64,000 nucleotides of DNA, taken from contig NZ_WAAQ01000001.1 of assembly GCF_008868125.1 (NCBI RefSeq), positions 1,364,001 to 1,428,000 of the forward strand. The letters run 5' to 3'. Source of the DNA: Microbacterium maritypicum. Its GTDB lineage: Bacteria > Actinomycetota > Actinomycetes > Actinomycetales > Microbacteriaceae. Under the pieces are notes generated by a model. That model was given only the letters and a program-made list of their open reading frames with translations. It had not been told where the DNA came from and did no database searches. Of this stretch, positions 25,230 to 34,708 are shown piece by piece. Numbering within the stretch: position 1 is the first letter of the stretch; each line of letters opens with the position of its first letter. The position numbers and the translations under genes are program-made.

Positions 25230-27989
25230 GTGGCTGGTAAACCACGCGTACATGAGATCGCCGCCGAACTCGGCGTCGACAGCAAGATCGCACTTGCAAA
25301 GCTCAAGGAACTCGGCGAGTTCGTGAAGAGCCCGTCTTCGACCATCGAACCGCCGGTGGCGCGCAAGCTGCGCGCGGCGATCGAGGCCGACAGCTCGCTC
25401 AAGGGCGCAGCCCCCGCCGCTCCTGCGGCGAAGCCTGCCGCGGCATCCGCGACGAAGCCCGGTACGGGCTCCGCTGCCAAGCCGGCGCCGACCCCGGGTC
25501 CGAAGCCCGGTCCCAAGCCTGCCCCGGAGGCTCCGGCCCCCGCGGCGCCCGCGCCTGCCGCGCCCGCTCCTGCCCCCGCGGCAGAGGCTCCTGCGCCGGC
25601 AGCCCCGGAGGCACCCGCGCCCGCTGAAGGCGGCGCACCCACCCCCGGCGCTCCGCGTCCGGGCAACAACCCCTTCTCCTCTGCGCAGGGCATGGGCCAG
25701 CGTCCGGCCGGCCCCCGTCCGGGCAACAACCCCTTCGCGTCCGCACAGGGCATGGGCCAGCGTCCGACGCCTGGCAACATCCCCCGTCCGCAGGCTCCGC
25801 GTCCCGGCGCACCCCGTCCGGGTGCACCGCGTCCCGGCTCGCCTCGTCCCGGTGCCCCTCGTGGTGGCCAGGGCGGTCGTCCCGGTGCTCCGTTCCAGCA
25901 GCGTCCCGGCGGCCCCGGTCGCCCCGGCGGTGCTGGTGGACCCGGCGGTGCCGGTGGTCCCGGAGCACGTCCCGGTGGCGGCGGCGGCTTCGCCGGTCGT
26001 CCCGGCGGCGGTGGCGGTCGTGGCCGCGGCCCCGGCGGTGGTACCGCAGGTGCCTTCGGTAAGGGCGGCGGCAAGAGCAAGCAGCGCAAGTCGCGGCGGG
26101 CGAAGCGGCAAGAGTTCGAGATGCGGAGTGCTCCGGTCGTCGGTGGCGTCAACGTCACCCGCGGTAACGGAGAGATCATCCGCATGCGTCGCGGCGCATC
26201 GATCGCGGACTTCGCCGACAAGATCGAGACGCTGACCGGCTACACGGTGCAGCCCGGAACCCTCGTGACGATCCTCTTCAACCTCGGCGAGATGGCCACG
26301 GCCACCGAGTCGCTGGACGAGGCGACGTTCGAGGTCCTCGGTGCCGAGCTCGGCTACAAGATCCAGATGGTCTCGCCCGAGGACGAGGACAAGGAGCTCC
26401 TCGAGGGCTTCGGTCTCGACCTCGAGGCCGAGCTGGAAGCCGAGAGCGAAGACGACCTCGAGATCCGTCCCCCGGTCGTCACCGTCATGGGTCACGTCGA
26501 CCACGGTAAGACGCGACTGCTCGACGCGATCCGTCAGACCAACGTCATCGAGGGTGAAGCCGGCGGCATCACCCAGCACATCGGTGCCTACCAGGTCTGG
26601 ACCGAGCACGAGGGCATCGAGCGCGCCATCACGTTCATCGACACCCCGGGTCACGAGGCGTTCACCGCCATGCGTGCCCGTGGTGCGCAGGTCACCGACC
26701 TCGCGATCCTCGTGGTCGCAGCCGACGACGGCATCATGCCGCAGACGGTCGAGGCGCTGAACCACGCGCAGGCGGCGAACGTGCCGATCGTGGTCGCGGT
26801 GAACAAGGTCGACAAGCCCGACGCCAACCCCTCGAAGGTGCGTCAGCAGCTGACCGAGTACGGCCTGGTCGCCGAGGAGTTCGGTGGCGACGTCATGTTC
26901 GTCGACGTGTCCGCTCGTGCCGGCACCGGTATCCAGGAACTGCTGGATGCCGTGTTGCTCACCGCCGACGCTGGTCTCGACCTCACCGCCAACCCGAACA
27001 AGGGTGCTCGCGGTGTCGCCATCGAGGCGAAGCTCGACAAGGGCCGCGGTTCGGTCGCCACGGTGCTGATCCAGTCCGGAACGCTCCGGATCGGTGACGC
27101 GATCGTCGCAGGCACCGCCTATGGCCGCGTGCGTGCCATGGCGGACGAGAACGGCGAGCAGGTCCTCGAGGCCTACCCGTCGCGTCCGGTGCAGGTGCAG
27201 GGTCTGAACTCGGTGCCCCGTGCCGGTGACGTCTTCATCGTCACCGAGGAAGACCGCATGGCCCGCCAGATCGCTGAGAAGCGTGAAGCAGTCGAGCGCA
27301 ACGCCCAGCTGGCCAAGGCCCGCAAGCGCATCTCGCTCGAGGACTTCACCCGTGCTCTCGAAGACGGCAAGGTCGAGTCGCTCAACCTCATCATCAAGGG
27401 TGACGTCTCCGGTGCCGTCGAGGCCCTGGAGGAGTCGCTGCTCAAGATCGAGGTCGATGATTCGGTGCAGCTGCGCATCATTCACCGCGGTGTCGGTGCG
27501 ATCACCGAGTCCGACGTGAACCTGGCGACGATCGACAACGCGATCATCGTGGGCTTCAACGTGCGCCCCGACACGAAGGCGCGCGAGCGTGCCGCCCGTG
27601 AAGGCGTGGACATCCGCTTCTACTCCGTCATCTACAACGCGATCGACGAGATCGAGAGCTCGCTCAAGGGCATGCTCAAGCCGGAGTACGAAGAGATCCA
27701 GTCGGGTGTGGCCGAGATCCGCGAGGTGTTCCGCTCCTCGAAGTTCGGCAACATCGCCGGTGTCATCGTGCGATCGGGAACGATCACGCGCAACGCCAAG
27801 GCCCGCGTCATCCGCGACGGCGTCGTGCTGGCCGATGGCCTTGCCATCGAGTCGCTGCGTCGCTTCAAGGACGATGTCACCGAGGTCCGTACGGACTACG
27901 AGGCCGGTATCGGACTCGGAAAGTACAACGACATCCAGATCGGTGATGAGATCGAGACGACCGAGCTCGTCGAGAAGCCTCGCGGCTGA
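25230..27989 (+). CDS. infB: translation initiation factor IF-2
   Basis: GTPase that recruits fMet-tRNA to the 30S subunit. 919 residues. An IF2_N helix bundle (1-55, [19 protein letters not shown]) precedes a disordered Ala/Pro/Gly-rich segment (about 56-290) with two near-identical copies of [17 protein letters not shown] second IF2_N-type region (about 290-400) follows. The G domain starts at about 421 (GHVDHGKT) with DTPGHEAF and NKVDKPD, then domains II-IV. GTG start at 25230 with AGGAG 5 nt upstream. Long low-complexity linkers are usual in actinobacterial IF-2. Confidence 0.97.
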   Translation: MAGKPRVHEIAAELGVDSKIALAKLKELGEFVKSPSSTIEPPVARKLRAAIEADSSLKGAAPAAPAAKPAAASATKPGTGSAAKPAPTPGPKPGPKPAPEAPAPAAPAPAAPAPAPAAEAPAPAAPEAPAPAEGGAPTPGAPRPGNNPFSSAQGMGQRPAGPRPGNNPFASAQGMGQRPTPGNIPRPQAPRPGAPRPGAPRPGSPRPGAPRGGQGGRPGAPFQQRPGGPGRPGGAGGPGGAGGPGARPGGGGGFAGRPGGGGGRGRGPGGGTAGAFGKGGGKSKQRKSRRAKRQEFEMRSAPVVGGVNVTRGNGEIIRMRRGASIADFADKIETLTGYTVQPGTLVTILFNLGEMATATESLDEATFEVLGAELGYKIQMVSPEDEDKELLEGFGLDLEAELEAESEDDLEIRPPVVTVMGHVDHGKTRLLDAIRQTNVIEGEAGGITQHIGAYQVWTEHEGIERAITFIDTPGHEAFTAMRARGAQVTDLAILVVAADDGIMPQTVEALNHAQAANVPIVVAVNKVDKPDANPSKVRQQLTEYGLVAEEFGGDVMFVDVSARAGTGIQELLDAVLLTADAGLDLTANPNKGARGVAIEAKLDKGRGSVATVLIQSGTLRIGDAIVAGTAYGRVRAMADENGEQVLEAYPSRPVQVQGLNSVPRAGDVFIVTEEDRMARQIAEKREAVERNAQLAKARKRISLEDFTRALEDGKVESLNLIIKGDVSGAVEALEESLLKIEVDDSVQLRIIHRGVGAITESDVNLATIDNAIIVGFNVRPDTKARERAAREGVDIRFYSVIYNAIDEIESSLKGMLKPEYEEIQSGVAEIREVFRSSKFGNIAGVIVRSGTITRNAKARVIRDGVVLADGLAIESLRRFKDDVTEVRTDYEAGIGLGKYNDIQIGDEIETTELVEKPRG
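25661..25776 (+). repeat. in-frame repeat in the infB linker
   Basis: Two copies of a 57-66 bp unit encode [17 protein letters not shown] and [17 protein letters not shown]. The copies are nearly identical at the DNA level, so unit number may vary between strains. Confidence 0.75.
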
Positions 27990-28007
27990 TCAATTCGAAA
28001 CACCTTC

Positions 28008-28057
28008 GGGCGTCTCCCTCTCCTGCTCCTTCCGGAGCACGGAGACGGGGGACGCCC
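28008..28057 (+). promoter_or_regulatory. structured spacer between infB and rbfA
   Basis: Outer arms GGGCGTC (28008-28014) and GACGCCC (28051-28057) with further internal pairing around a GGAG/CTCC core. No U-run follows, so it may be an mRNA processing or partial termination site rather than a full terminator. Confidence 0.5.
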
Positions 28058-28084
28058 TGAGGGTTCCTGGACAGGGAGAGAACA

Positions 28085-28510
28085 ATGGCAGGCGAAAGAC
28101 AGGCCCGTCTCGCGGATCGAATCCGCGTGATCCTCGCCGAACGGCTGGAGAAGGGGCTGCGCGATCCGCGCCTCGGCTTCGTCACCATCACCGACGTCCG
28201 CGTGAGCGGCGACCTCCAGCACGCATCGGTGTTCTACACGGTGCTGGGCACGGAGGAGGAGCGCATCTCCAGCGGTGCGGCGCTCACCTCGGCGACCGGA
28301 ATGCTGCGCAGCGAGGTCGGACGGCAGCTGAGCACCAGGCTCGTGCCGACCCTCGAGTTCATTCCCGACGCGCTTCCGGAGAACGCCGACCACATCGGCG
28401 CGCTGCTGCGTGAAGCGCAGCAGCGTGATGCCGACGTCGCCAAGCTCGCGTCCTCGGCTTCCCACGCCGGCGACGCCGACCCGTACCGTACCGACGACGA
28501 CGCGGAGTAA
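28085..28510 (+). CDS. rbfA: 30S ribosome-binding factor RbfA
   Basis: Single-KH-like maturation factor for the 30S subunit. 141 residues with the typical MAGERQARLADRIRVILAERLEKGLRDPRLGFVTITDVRVSGDLQHASVFYTVLG and a C-terminal acidic tail (DADPYRTDDDAE). ATG at 28085 is preceded by AGGGAGAG. It ends the nusA-ylxR-infB-rbfA series; a palindrome and a separate promoter follow. truB, often next, is 3.3 kb away behind two inserted genes. Confidence 0.95.
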   Translation: MAGERQARLADRIRVILAERLEKGLRDPRLGFVTITDVRVSGDLQHASVFYTVLGTEEERISSGAALTSATGMLRSEVGRQLSTRLVPTLEFIPDALPENADHIGALLREAQQRDADVAKLASSASHAGDADPYRTDDDAE

Positions 28511-28521
28511 GCGCCGTTTGA

Positions 28522-28556
28522 TACGCTCGGCTTCGCGGGACGGCGTCCCGCGAAGC
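28522..28556 (+). promoter_or_regulatory. promoter plus 12-bp palindrome before the LuxR-type gene
   Basis: TACGCT (28522-28527) could be a -10. It is followed by a perfect palindrome with 12-bp arms GCTTCGCGGGAC / GTCCCGCGAAGC and a 3-nt loop (28530-28556). It may terminate rbfA transcription, act as an operator at the transcription start, or shape the 5' end of the next mRNA. Confidence 0.55.
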
Positions 28557-28672
28557 TGAGGGGGATCGGCATCGAGGGTGCGAACACGTCTGGGGGGCCG
28601 TTTATCGCGCCCGCTGCCGTCGGGCTCCTCCTGGAGGAGCTGCTCGAGCAGGATCTCGGTTGCGCGCCCCAC

Positions 28673-30751
28673 GTGCTCGCTCGCCTCGCCGATGATCTGG
28701 ACGCGGACGCGGCGACGATCCGTGAGGTCGTCCAGCGGTTGACGCCGGATCAACGACACGGTCTGCGCCCGGCGCCGACGCCCCTGCCGCTGGTGCCTGC
28801 GATCGCGCAGAGGTTCGAGGGAGTGGCATTCGACGAACGCGATCGCAGGCTGCTTCTCGCACTCGCCGTGTGCCTGGACGATGCTCTCGATCCGATTCTC
28901 GAATTCGACGGGCGCTCGGCGGCCGAGGTCACCTCCGCCCGCGTCGGTGCCCACCTCGCCGTGCACGCCGGTCGGATGCGCTTCATCGACGCCCGACTGG
29001 CGATCTGGCTGCGGGCGGCCACCAGTGCGGCAGAGACGGCGGCGGTGCACGGGCGACTGAGCGCGGTCTTCCGCCGTCGCGGCGAACGAGTGAGCGCGGA
29101 CTGGCATCGGGCGCGGGCGTCGCTCGAGGCAGAGCCGACCGCCGCGCCGGAACTCACCCTCATCGCCAGGGAGCTCAGCGAGGCGGGGTACCCGGATCGT
29201 GCGTTGCTGCTCGCCAGGGAGGCCTGCGAGCATGCGGTGGGCGAAGACCAGGACGAGGCGCGCCTCGTCGCCGGCGCGTCGGCGGTGGGCGCCGGGTTCG
29301 CTGCGGAGGCGGCCGCGTGGCTGGGGGCCCTGTACCCGCACGGCACCGAGCGATACCGGTTGGCAGGTCTGGGGGCGCTGATCGTCGCCCAGACCGTCGT
29401 GCAGGGTGCTGTTCCCGAGGTCGATCCGACGTCGCTGCGGCCGGAGACATCTGACGCGGACGACTGGCATCACTGGACCAGGGCGGCCGCCCTCGCCGCG
29501 ATACTCTGCGCCGAACGCGGCGACCGTCGCGGTATGCGCACGTGGCTCGACGCGCTCCGCGACGGCGCATCCCGGATCGGTTCCGAGCATGAGCTGAGGG
29601 ATCCCGTGGTGGCGCTGAGCTGGCTCCTCGTGGGGGACCGCGACATCGAAGAAGTCGCGGGGTCCGGCCCGGTGAGCGGCGGGATGCTGCGCACGCTGCG
29701 CGCCGCCGTGGAGGGGGACGTCGATCTGGCGCTGCGTCTCATCGCGACCGACGAATCTGCGTTGTCCGGCGAGCCCGACCCGTTCGTGCCGGGATACGAG
29801 CACAGCCCGGTCGTTCAGGCGTATCGCGCCGTCGTCGAGGTACTGCTGCTCGTGTGGCGGGGTGACATCGGTGTCGCGCGGGACCGGCTGATCCAGGCGG
29901 CGCTCTCCCTTCCGATCGCGGTGCCGTTCGCCGGATTGGGAGTGGTGCTCGCCAGACGCCTCGATCTGGCGGTGCTCGGCGAGCTGGGACCCTTCGCCCG
30001 GTCACTCACCGTCGCCCTGCCCGGGGGAGCGAAGATCGACCTCCTCGTGGACCGCGGCATCCAGTCATTCCTCGCCGGCTCGTTCGACGATGCCGCCGCC
30101 ACGGTTCGGCTGTGGTCCGACCTCGGTGGGCCGCAGACCACGATGGCGGTACCGGGTTTGGACGAGTTGGCCTTCATCTCTGCCGGTCGCACCACGACGG
30201 AGGCGTCCATCGAGCCTCCGGAGATCGCGCTCGCCCAGCACCTGCGGGTCCGTGTCGCGACGGCAGGCGACGGGCGGTGGCGTGCCGAGAGCGATGAGGT
30301 CCGCGACATCGCACGCACGTTGACCTCGCCGTTCGCCAGGGCGCGAGTGGAGACGATGCTCGGAACACAGCATGCGATTCGCGACGATCACTCCTCGGCG
30401 AGGATCCACCTCCAGTACGCCGAACGGCTGTTCGAGCTCTCGGGTGCGACGGCGTGGGCGAGGGCGGTGCGCGGCAGACTGGATCGGCTCGATGCGAGAG
30501 AGGGGAGCATCGTCTCCTCGGTCGGCGCTCTCTCCGCGTGCCGCGCGGCCTGGTCGCCTCAGCTCACGGCGCGCGAGCTGGAGGTGGCGATGCGCGCGGT
30601 CGGCGGTGCGGCGAACCGCGAGATCAGCGAAGCCTTGAACGTCTCCGTCCGCACCGTCGAAGTCCACCTCGGCCGGGTCTTCACCAAGCTCGGCGTGCGG
30701 AGCCGGGTCGAGCTGACTGTGCTCGCCCACCGCACAGAGCAGCACCTCTGA
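28673..30751 (+). CDS. LuxR-family (LAL-like) transcriptional regulator lacking the ATPase domain
   Basis: 692-residue regulator. The C-terminus is a LuxR helix-turn-helix (about 625-690, LTARELEVAMRAVGGAANREISEALNVSVRTVEVHLGRVFTKLGVRS). The body resembles the post-ATPase helical repeats of large LAL regulators (RLTPDQRHGLRPAPTPLPLVP, RFIDARLAIWL, AVFRRRGERVSADWHRAR). No Walker A or B motif is present. The frame stays open 162 nt upstream to 28511 with coding-like sequence (APAAVGLLLEELLEQDLGC) but no ATG, GTG or TTG, so the first standard start is this GTG. A noncanonical start near 28571, 6 nt after GAGGGGG, is possible. Target genes unknown. Confidence 0.8.
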   Translation: MLARLADDLDADAATIREVVQRLTPDQRHGLRPAPTPLPLVPAIAQRFEGVAFDERDRRLLLALAVCLDDALDPILEFDGRSAAEVTSARVGAHLAVHAGRMRFIDARLAIWLRAATSAAETAAVHGRLSAVFRRRGERVSADWHRARASLEAEPTAAPELTLIARELSEAGYPDRALLLAREACEHAVGEDQDEARLVAGASAVGAGFAAEAAAWLGALYPHGTERYRLAGLGALIVAQTVVQGAVPEVDPTSLRPETSDADDWHHWTRAAALAAILCAERGDRRGMRTWLDALRDGASRIGSEHELRDPVVALSWLLVGDRDIEEVAGSGPVSGGMLRTLRAAVEGDVDLALRLIATDESALSGEPDPFVPGYEHSPVVQAYRAVVEVLLLVWRGDIGVARDRLIQAALSLPIAVPFAGLGVVLARRLDLAVLGELGPFARSLTVALPGGAKIDLLVDRGIQSFLAGSFDDAAATVRLWSDLGGPQTTMAVPGLDELAFISAGRTTTEASIEPPEIALAQHLRVRVATAGDGRWRAESDEVRDIARTLTSPFARARVETMLGTQHAIRDDHSSARIHLQYAERLFELSGATAWARAVRGRLDRLDAREGSIVSSVGALSACRAAWSPQLTARELEVAMRAVGGAANREISEALNVSVRTVEVHLGRVFTKLGVRSRVELTVLAHRTEQHL

Positions 30752-30776
30752 GCCGTCGCGCCTGAGCCGGTCGTCG

Positions 30777-31673
30777 TCACCGCGGCAGGAACAGAGAGAC
30801 CCCATCGGCTTCGGCGAGTCCGTCGGCGATGAGCGAGTCGATAGCCCGATCACGCTGCCCGGGATCGGGCCAGTCCGGCAGGACGGCGTCGAGCGGGACG
30901 GCGTCTGGGTCGATGTTCCGCAGCAGCTTCAGCACCGCGCCGCGGGCCTGTCGGTCGGACCCCTCGTATGCGGCCTGGCGTCGGCGCTCATCACCCGTGT
31001 CCGGTCTCCCGGCGGCCAGCCATGCGCAGCTGCCGGCGAGAGGGCACAGCTCGCACCGCGGCGCCCGGGACGTGCACACCGTGGCGCCGAGCTCCATCGC
31101 TGCGGCATTGAACACCGCAGCTTCGGCGACATCGTCCGGCAGCAGGTCGGCCATCAGGTCGAGGTCCCGGCGCGAAGGGGGTCCCGGCTGCGCCCTGCCC
31201 TCGACGGCGCGCGCGAGCACCCGTCGGGTATTCGTGTCGACCACGGGATGCCGGTCGCCGTAGGCGAACACCGCGACGGCGCGAGCGGTGTAGTCACCGA
31301 TACCGGAAAGGGCCAGCAGGGCGTCCACTTCTCGCGGAACGATCCCCCCGTGCCGCTCGGTGATCTCGACCGCGGCACGGTGCAACCACAGCGCGCGCCG
31401 GGGATATCCCAGGTTCGCCCACTGCTGCACGACGTCCGCTGTCGATGCGGTGGCCATCTCCGAGGGCGTCGGCCACCGCTCCAACCACGCCTCGAGGTGA
31501 GGGATGACTCTCGTCACGGGCGTCTGCTGCAACATGAACTCGCTCACCAGGACGCCCCAGGCGCCGAACTCGTCATGGAAGGAAGGTCGACGCCACGGCA
31601 GGTCGCGAGCGGTCGCTCGATACCACGTCGGCAGGGGCGACATCAGCTCGAGAGAGGCCGGTGTGAGAGGCAC
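30777..31673 (-). CDS. mutY: A/G-specific adenine glycosylase (short form, no NUDIX domain)
   Basis: Base-excision enzyme removing adenine mispaired with 8-oxoguanine. 298 residues, against about 350 for E. coli, because the C-terminal MutT-like domain is absent. HhH-GPD motif LSGIGDYTARAV, catalytic Glu45 (SEFMLQQT), Asp146 (VVDTNTRRV), and a 4Fe-4S loop of Cys200, Cys207, Cys210 and Cys216. TAGGCT (31680-31685, minus) ends 6 nt before the GTG. Short MutY forms are known in actinobacteria. It is divergent from truB. Confidence 0.92.
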   Translation of the reverse strand: MPLTPASLELMSPLPTWYRATARDLPWRRPSFHDEFGAWGVLVSEFMLQQTPVTRVIPHLEAWLERWPTPSEMATASTADVVQQWANLGYPRRALWLHRAAVEITERHGGIVPREVDALLALSGIGDYTARAVAVFAYGDRHPVVDTNTRRVLARAVEGRAQPGPPSRRDLDLMADLLPDDVAEAAVFNAAAMELGATVCTSRAPRCELCPLAGSCAWLAAGRPDTGDERRRQAAYEGSDRQARGAVLKLLRNIDPDAVPLDAVLPDWPDPGQRDRAIDSLIADGLAEADGVSLFLPR

Positions 31674-31770
31674 CCGTCCAGCCTATGCGAGCGGATCGAC
31701 GGCCAGGAGAGGGGAGCCACCGGGCATCCGCACGCGCAGATCCCGCTCGCGCGCTCGGTAGGCTGGGGGG

Positions 31771-32664
31771 ATGGTCTCGCCCGGCATCCTCCTCGTCGAC
31801 AAGCCCGCAGGGCTGACCAGTCACGACGTCGTCGCCCGCACGCGACGCGCGTTCGGCACCCGCAAGGTGGGGCACGCCGGAACACTCGACCCGATGGCGA
31901 CCGGACTGCTGGTGATCGGCATCGAGGGCGCGACCAGGCTCCTGACCTACATCGTCGGTGCGGACAAGACCTACGTGACGACGATCCGTCTCGGCCAGAC
32001 GACGGGCACGGACGATGCGGAAGGGGAGATCCTCACCACGGCCCCGCCCGAAGCGTGGGACGCGGTGACCGATGAGGCGGTGTCGGCAGGCATCACGCAG
32101 CTCACGGGTGAGATTTCCCAGGTTCCCAGCGCCGTCTCGGCGATCAAGGTGGACGGTCGTCGCGCTTATGAGCGCGTGCGCGCCGGCGAAGAGGTCGTGC
32201 TCGCCGCACGCGATGTCGTCGTGTCGCGCTTCGACCTCCTCGCAACCAGGCGAGGTGACGGCCATCTCGATCTCGACGTCGTCGTCGACTGCTCGTCCGG
32301 AACATACATCCGCTCCCTCGCCCGCGATCTCGGGGCCTCGCTCGGCGTCGGCGGTCACCTCACCGCGCTGCGCCGCACGCGGGTCGGTCCGTTCGATGTG
32401 TCCGATGCGGTCGGTCTCGACGCGCTGGAGGGCGCCGCGACTCTGACCCCGGGTGAGGCGGCCGGCCGGATCCTCCCCGTGCTGGAGATGTCCGGTGACG
32501 AGGCACGCGACCTCCGTCACGGCAAGCGGCTGAGCGGCCAGGCCGCGCGCCTCGAAGAGACGATCGGTGCAGCGATCGACCCGGAGGGGCTCCTGATCGG
32601 CATCGTCGAGAAGCGCGGTGCCGACCTCAAGAGCGCCATGAACATGCCGGAGGGCGACCGATGA
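31771..32664 (+). CDS. truB: tRNA pseudouridine(55) synthase
   Basis: Forms pseudouridine at tRNA position 55. 297 residues with the catalytic motif GHAGTLDPMATG (Asp40), GILLVDKPAGLTSHDVV and the Y-containing RRAYERVRAGE. TAGGCT (31759-31764) ends exactly 6 nt before the ATG, supporting a leaderless mRNA. Its TGA overlaps the ATG of the next gene (ATGA), so two small membrane proteins are probably co-translated. Confidence 0.96.
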   Translation: MVSPGILLVDKPAGLTSHDVVARTRRAFGTRKVGHAGTLDPMATGLLVIGIEGATRLLTYIVGADKTYVTTIRLGQTTGTDDAEGEILTTAPPEAWDAVTDEAVSAGITQLTGEISQVPSAVSAIKVDGRRAYERVRAGEEVVLAARDVVVSRFDLLATRRGDGHLDLDVVVDCSSGTYIRSLARDLGASLGVGGHLTALRRTRVGPFDVSDAVGLDALEGAATLTPGEAAGRILPVLEMSGDEARDLRHGKRLSGQAARLEETIGAAIDPEGLLIGIVEKRGADLKSAMNMPEGDR

Positions 32665-33029
32665 TCCTGTGGCTCACGATTGCGCAGATCGTCATCGCCA
32701 TCGCCGCCGGCATCTTCTGTCTCGTCGCGGGTCTGATCGGCAGACGGCCGAGCGACTTCAGCGTCGGCGCCCTCGCCCTCGTCGAGGTGCTGCTCATCGT
32801 GCAGGTGATCGTCGCCATCGTTGCGCCGCTGACCGGGAACCCTCCGACCGGAGACCTGCTCGAGTACTGGGTCTACCTGGTCTCCGCGGTGCTTCTGCCC
32901 GTCGGCGCGGTGCTGTGGGCGCTCATGGAGCGCAGTCGCTGGAGCACGGTGATCCTCGGGGTGGCGGCGCTCGCGATCGCGGTGATGCTGTGGCGTATGC
33001 AGGTCATCTGGTCCGTCCAGATCGCGTGA
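32661..33029 (+). CDS. small membrane protein coupled to truB
   Basis: 122 residues with four hydrophobic segments (about 3-26, 33-56, 70-88 and 96-113) and no recognised domain. ATG overlaps the truB stop by 4 nt. It is followed by a second membrane protein and ribF; no function can be assigned. Confidence 0.82.
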   Translation: MILWLTIAQIVIAIAAGIFCLVAGLIGRRPSDFSVGALALVEVLLIVQVIVAIVAPLTGNPPTGDLLEYWVYLVSAVLLPVGAVLWALMERSRWSTVILGVAALAIAVMLWRMQVIWSVQIA

Positions 33030-33086
33030 CGCGGCGGGTCGGAGCGCAGACCCGACCTCTTCTGCGGCTCTAGGATGGAATGCGCT

Positions 33087-33524
33087 ATGAGCTCCACCGC
33101 CCCCTCCTCTCGGATGACCGGAATCGGTCGCGTCCTCGTGATCGTCTATGCCGTGATGGCGCTGGCCGCGACCGGACGCAGCTTCGTGCAGATCGTCCGT
33201 CGCTTCGACGAGGCGCCGCTGGCGTACGCGCTCTCCGCACTCGCCGCCGTCGTGTACATCCTCGCCACACTCGCCCTCGTCCTGGCCCGCCGCCGCGGCT
33301 GGTACTCGGTCGCTTGGGTCGCGATCGTCTTCGAGCTCACCGGCGTCCTCGTGGTGGGGGTGCTGAGCCTTCTGATGCCCGACCTGTTCCAGCATGAGAC
33401 CGTGTGGTCGCTGTTCGGGCGCGGTTACCTGTTCATTCCGCTGGTCCTGCCCCTTTTCGGCATCTGGTGGCTGCGCACGCACCGCCCGGCCGACGTCGTG
33501 CGTCCGGTCGAGGTCGGCGCGTGA
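33087..33524 (+). CDS. small four-span membrane protein
   Basis: 145-residue hydrophobic protein with four transmembrane helices and a short soluble start (MSSTAPSSRMTGIG). It has no recognised family name, but is often found as an uncharacterised conserved gene beside ribF in this order. ATG 33087 is preferred over the ATG at 33075 because GGATGGA is a better-placed ribosome site. TAGGAT (33071-33076) is a possible -10. The stop overlaps the ribF GTG (GTGA). Confidence 0.82.
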   Translation: MSSTAPSSRMTGIGRVLVIVYAVMALAATGRSFVQIVRRFDEAPLAYALSALAAVVYILATLALVLARRRGWYSVAWVAIVFELTGVLVVGVLSLLMPDLFQHETVWSLFGRGYLFIPLVLPLFGIWWLRTHRPADVVRPVEVGA

Positions 33525-34471
33525 TCGTCTTCCGCAGCCCGGAAGAGGTGCCGGACGACTTCGGACCGAGTGCGGTCGCGATCGGCAAGTTCGACGGCGT
33601 CCATGCCGGCCACCGAGCCGTGATCGAGCGCCTCGAGGAAGCGGCTGCAGCGACGGGCAGCCGGTCGGTCGCCGTCACGTTCGACCGCAACCCGCTGGCC
33701 GTGATCCGCCCCGACCGCTGCCCGGAGAACGTCGTCACGGTCGAGCGCAAGCTCGACCTCCTGGGCGAGCTCGGGCTCGACGCCACTCTGGTGCTCACGT
33801 TCGACGAGGAACTCGCCGCCCGCAGCGCTGAGGACTTCGTCGTCGACATCCTCGTCGGAGCCCTTCGGGTCTCCACGGTCCTCGTCGGGCAGGACTTCCG
33901 GTTCGGCGCTCGGGGAGCCGGCACCCCCGAGCTTCTGCGCGAGCTCGGTCCTCGTCACGGCTTCTCGGTCGAGGTCATCGACGACGTGTACCTCCCCGGC
34001 TCCACGCGACGCGTGTCGTCGAGCTGGATCCGCGAGCTGCTGATGGAGGGCGACGTCGCTGCGGCGACGACCGTGCTCGGACGCCATCCCGATGTGCGCG
34101 GAGTCGTCGTGCACGGACTCAAGCGCGGGCGGGAACTCGGGTTCCCCACGGCGAACCTCTCGACCATCGTCGATGCGTTCGTGCCGGCGGACGGCGTGTA
34201 CGCGGGATGGCTCGTCGACCACGACACCGGGATCCGGCATCCGTCGGCGATCTCCGTCGGGACCAATCCCACCTTCGACGACGTCCTCGTGCGACAGGTC
34301 GAGGCTCACGTGCTGGGAGAGACGGGTCTCGACCTCTACGGGCACGACGTCACGGTCGAGTTCGTGGAGCGGCTGCGGGGCATGGTGGCCTTCGAGGGCA
34401 TCGACAAGCTGATGGTGCAGATGGGTGCCGATGTCACGGATGCGGCGCGGGCTCTCGGGCTCTCGTCCTAG
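33521..34471 (+). CDS. ribF: bifunctional riboflavin kinase/FAD synthetase
   Basis: Converts riboflavin to FMN and then FAD. 316 residues. The N-terminal nucleotidyltransferase domain starts VAIGKFDGVHAGHRAVIE (His motif) and has the SSSWIRELLMEGD block. The C-terminal flavokinase domain begins about residue 190 with GVVVHGLKRGRELGFPTANLS. The GTG at 33521 overlaps the previous stop by 4 nt; a longer start at 33404 would lie inside the upstream gene. rpsO, commonly adjacent, is 15 kb away. Confidence 0.95.
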   Translation: MIVFRSPEEVPDDFGPSAVAIGKFDGVHAGHRAVIERLEEAAAATGSRSVAVTFDRNPLAVIRPDRCPENVVTVERKLDLLGELGLDATLVLTFDEELAARSAEDFVVDILVGALRVSTVLVGQDFRFGARGAGTPELLRELGPRHGFSVEVIDDVYLPGSTRRVSSSWIRELLMEGDVAAATTVLGRHPDVRGVVVHGLKRGRELGFPTANLSTIVDAFVPADGVYAGWLVDHDTGIRHPSAISVGTNPTFDDVLVRQVEAHVLGETGLDLYGHDVTVEFVERLRGMVAFEGIDKLMVQMGADVTDAARALGLSS

Positions 34472-34550
34472 CCGAGAGCTGATCGCCGGTTCGACCGTGC
34501 GGGATGGACGGCTCGGCGTGGGCGATCTCCGCTGAGCGAGCGAGATGGCA

Positions 34551-34604
34551 TAGAATGATCATCGGCTCCCGCCGAACTTCGCGACTCTCGCGTTCCCCGG
34601 CGGG
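34551..34604 (+). promoter_or_regulatory. promoter and leader hairpin of the SNF2-type helicase
   Basis: TAGAAT (34551-34556) is a good -10 about 150 nt before the helicase. CCCGCC (34568-34573) and GGCGGG (34599-34604) close a hairpin with an inner CGCG-N5-CGCG stem at the very start of the transcript. Confidence 0.5.
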
Positions 34605-34708
34605 AAGAAGATCCACTGTTCGTACGGTCCTGGCTCACGCCACACGCGGACAACGAGAACGGCTCATGGTTTCCTGGGGAAGCCGGAGCCTTCACGCTCA
34701 GGAGGAGC

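Noticed and set aside
25661..25776. CRISPR-like repeats
   Set aside because: The repeats are in-frame coding units of IF-2 and have no spacers.
25215..27485. Open frame of 756 codons antisense to infB
   Set aside because: Mirror of the infB GC-rich linker and G domain; no protein motif.
34480..34700. Possible riboswitch or tRNA in the leader before the helicase
   Set aside because: No T-loop, acceptor stem or known aptamer consensus could be matched; only a plain hairpin is supported.
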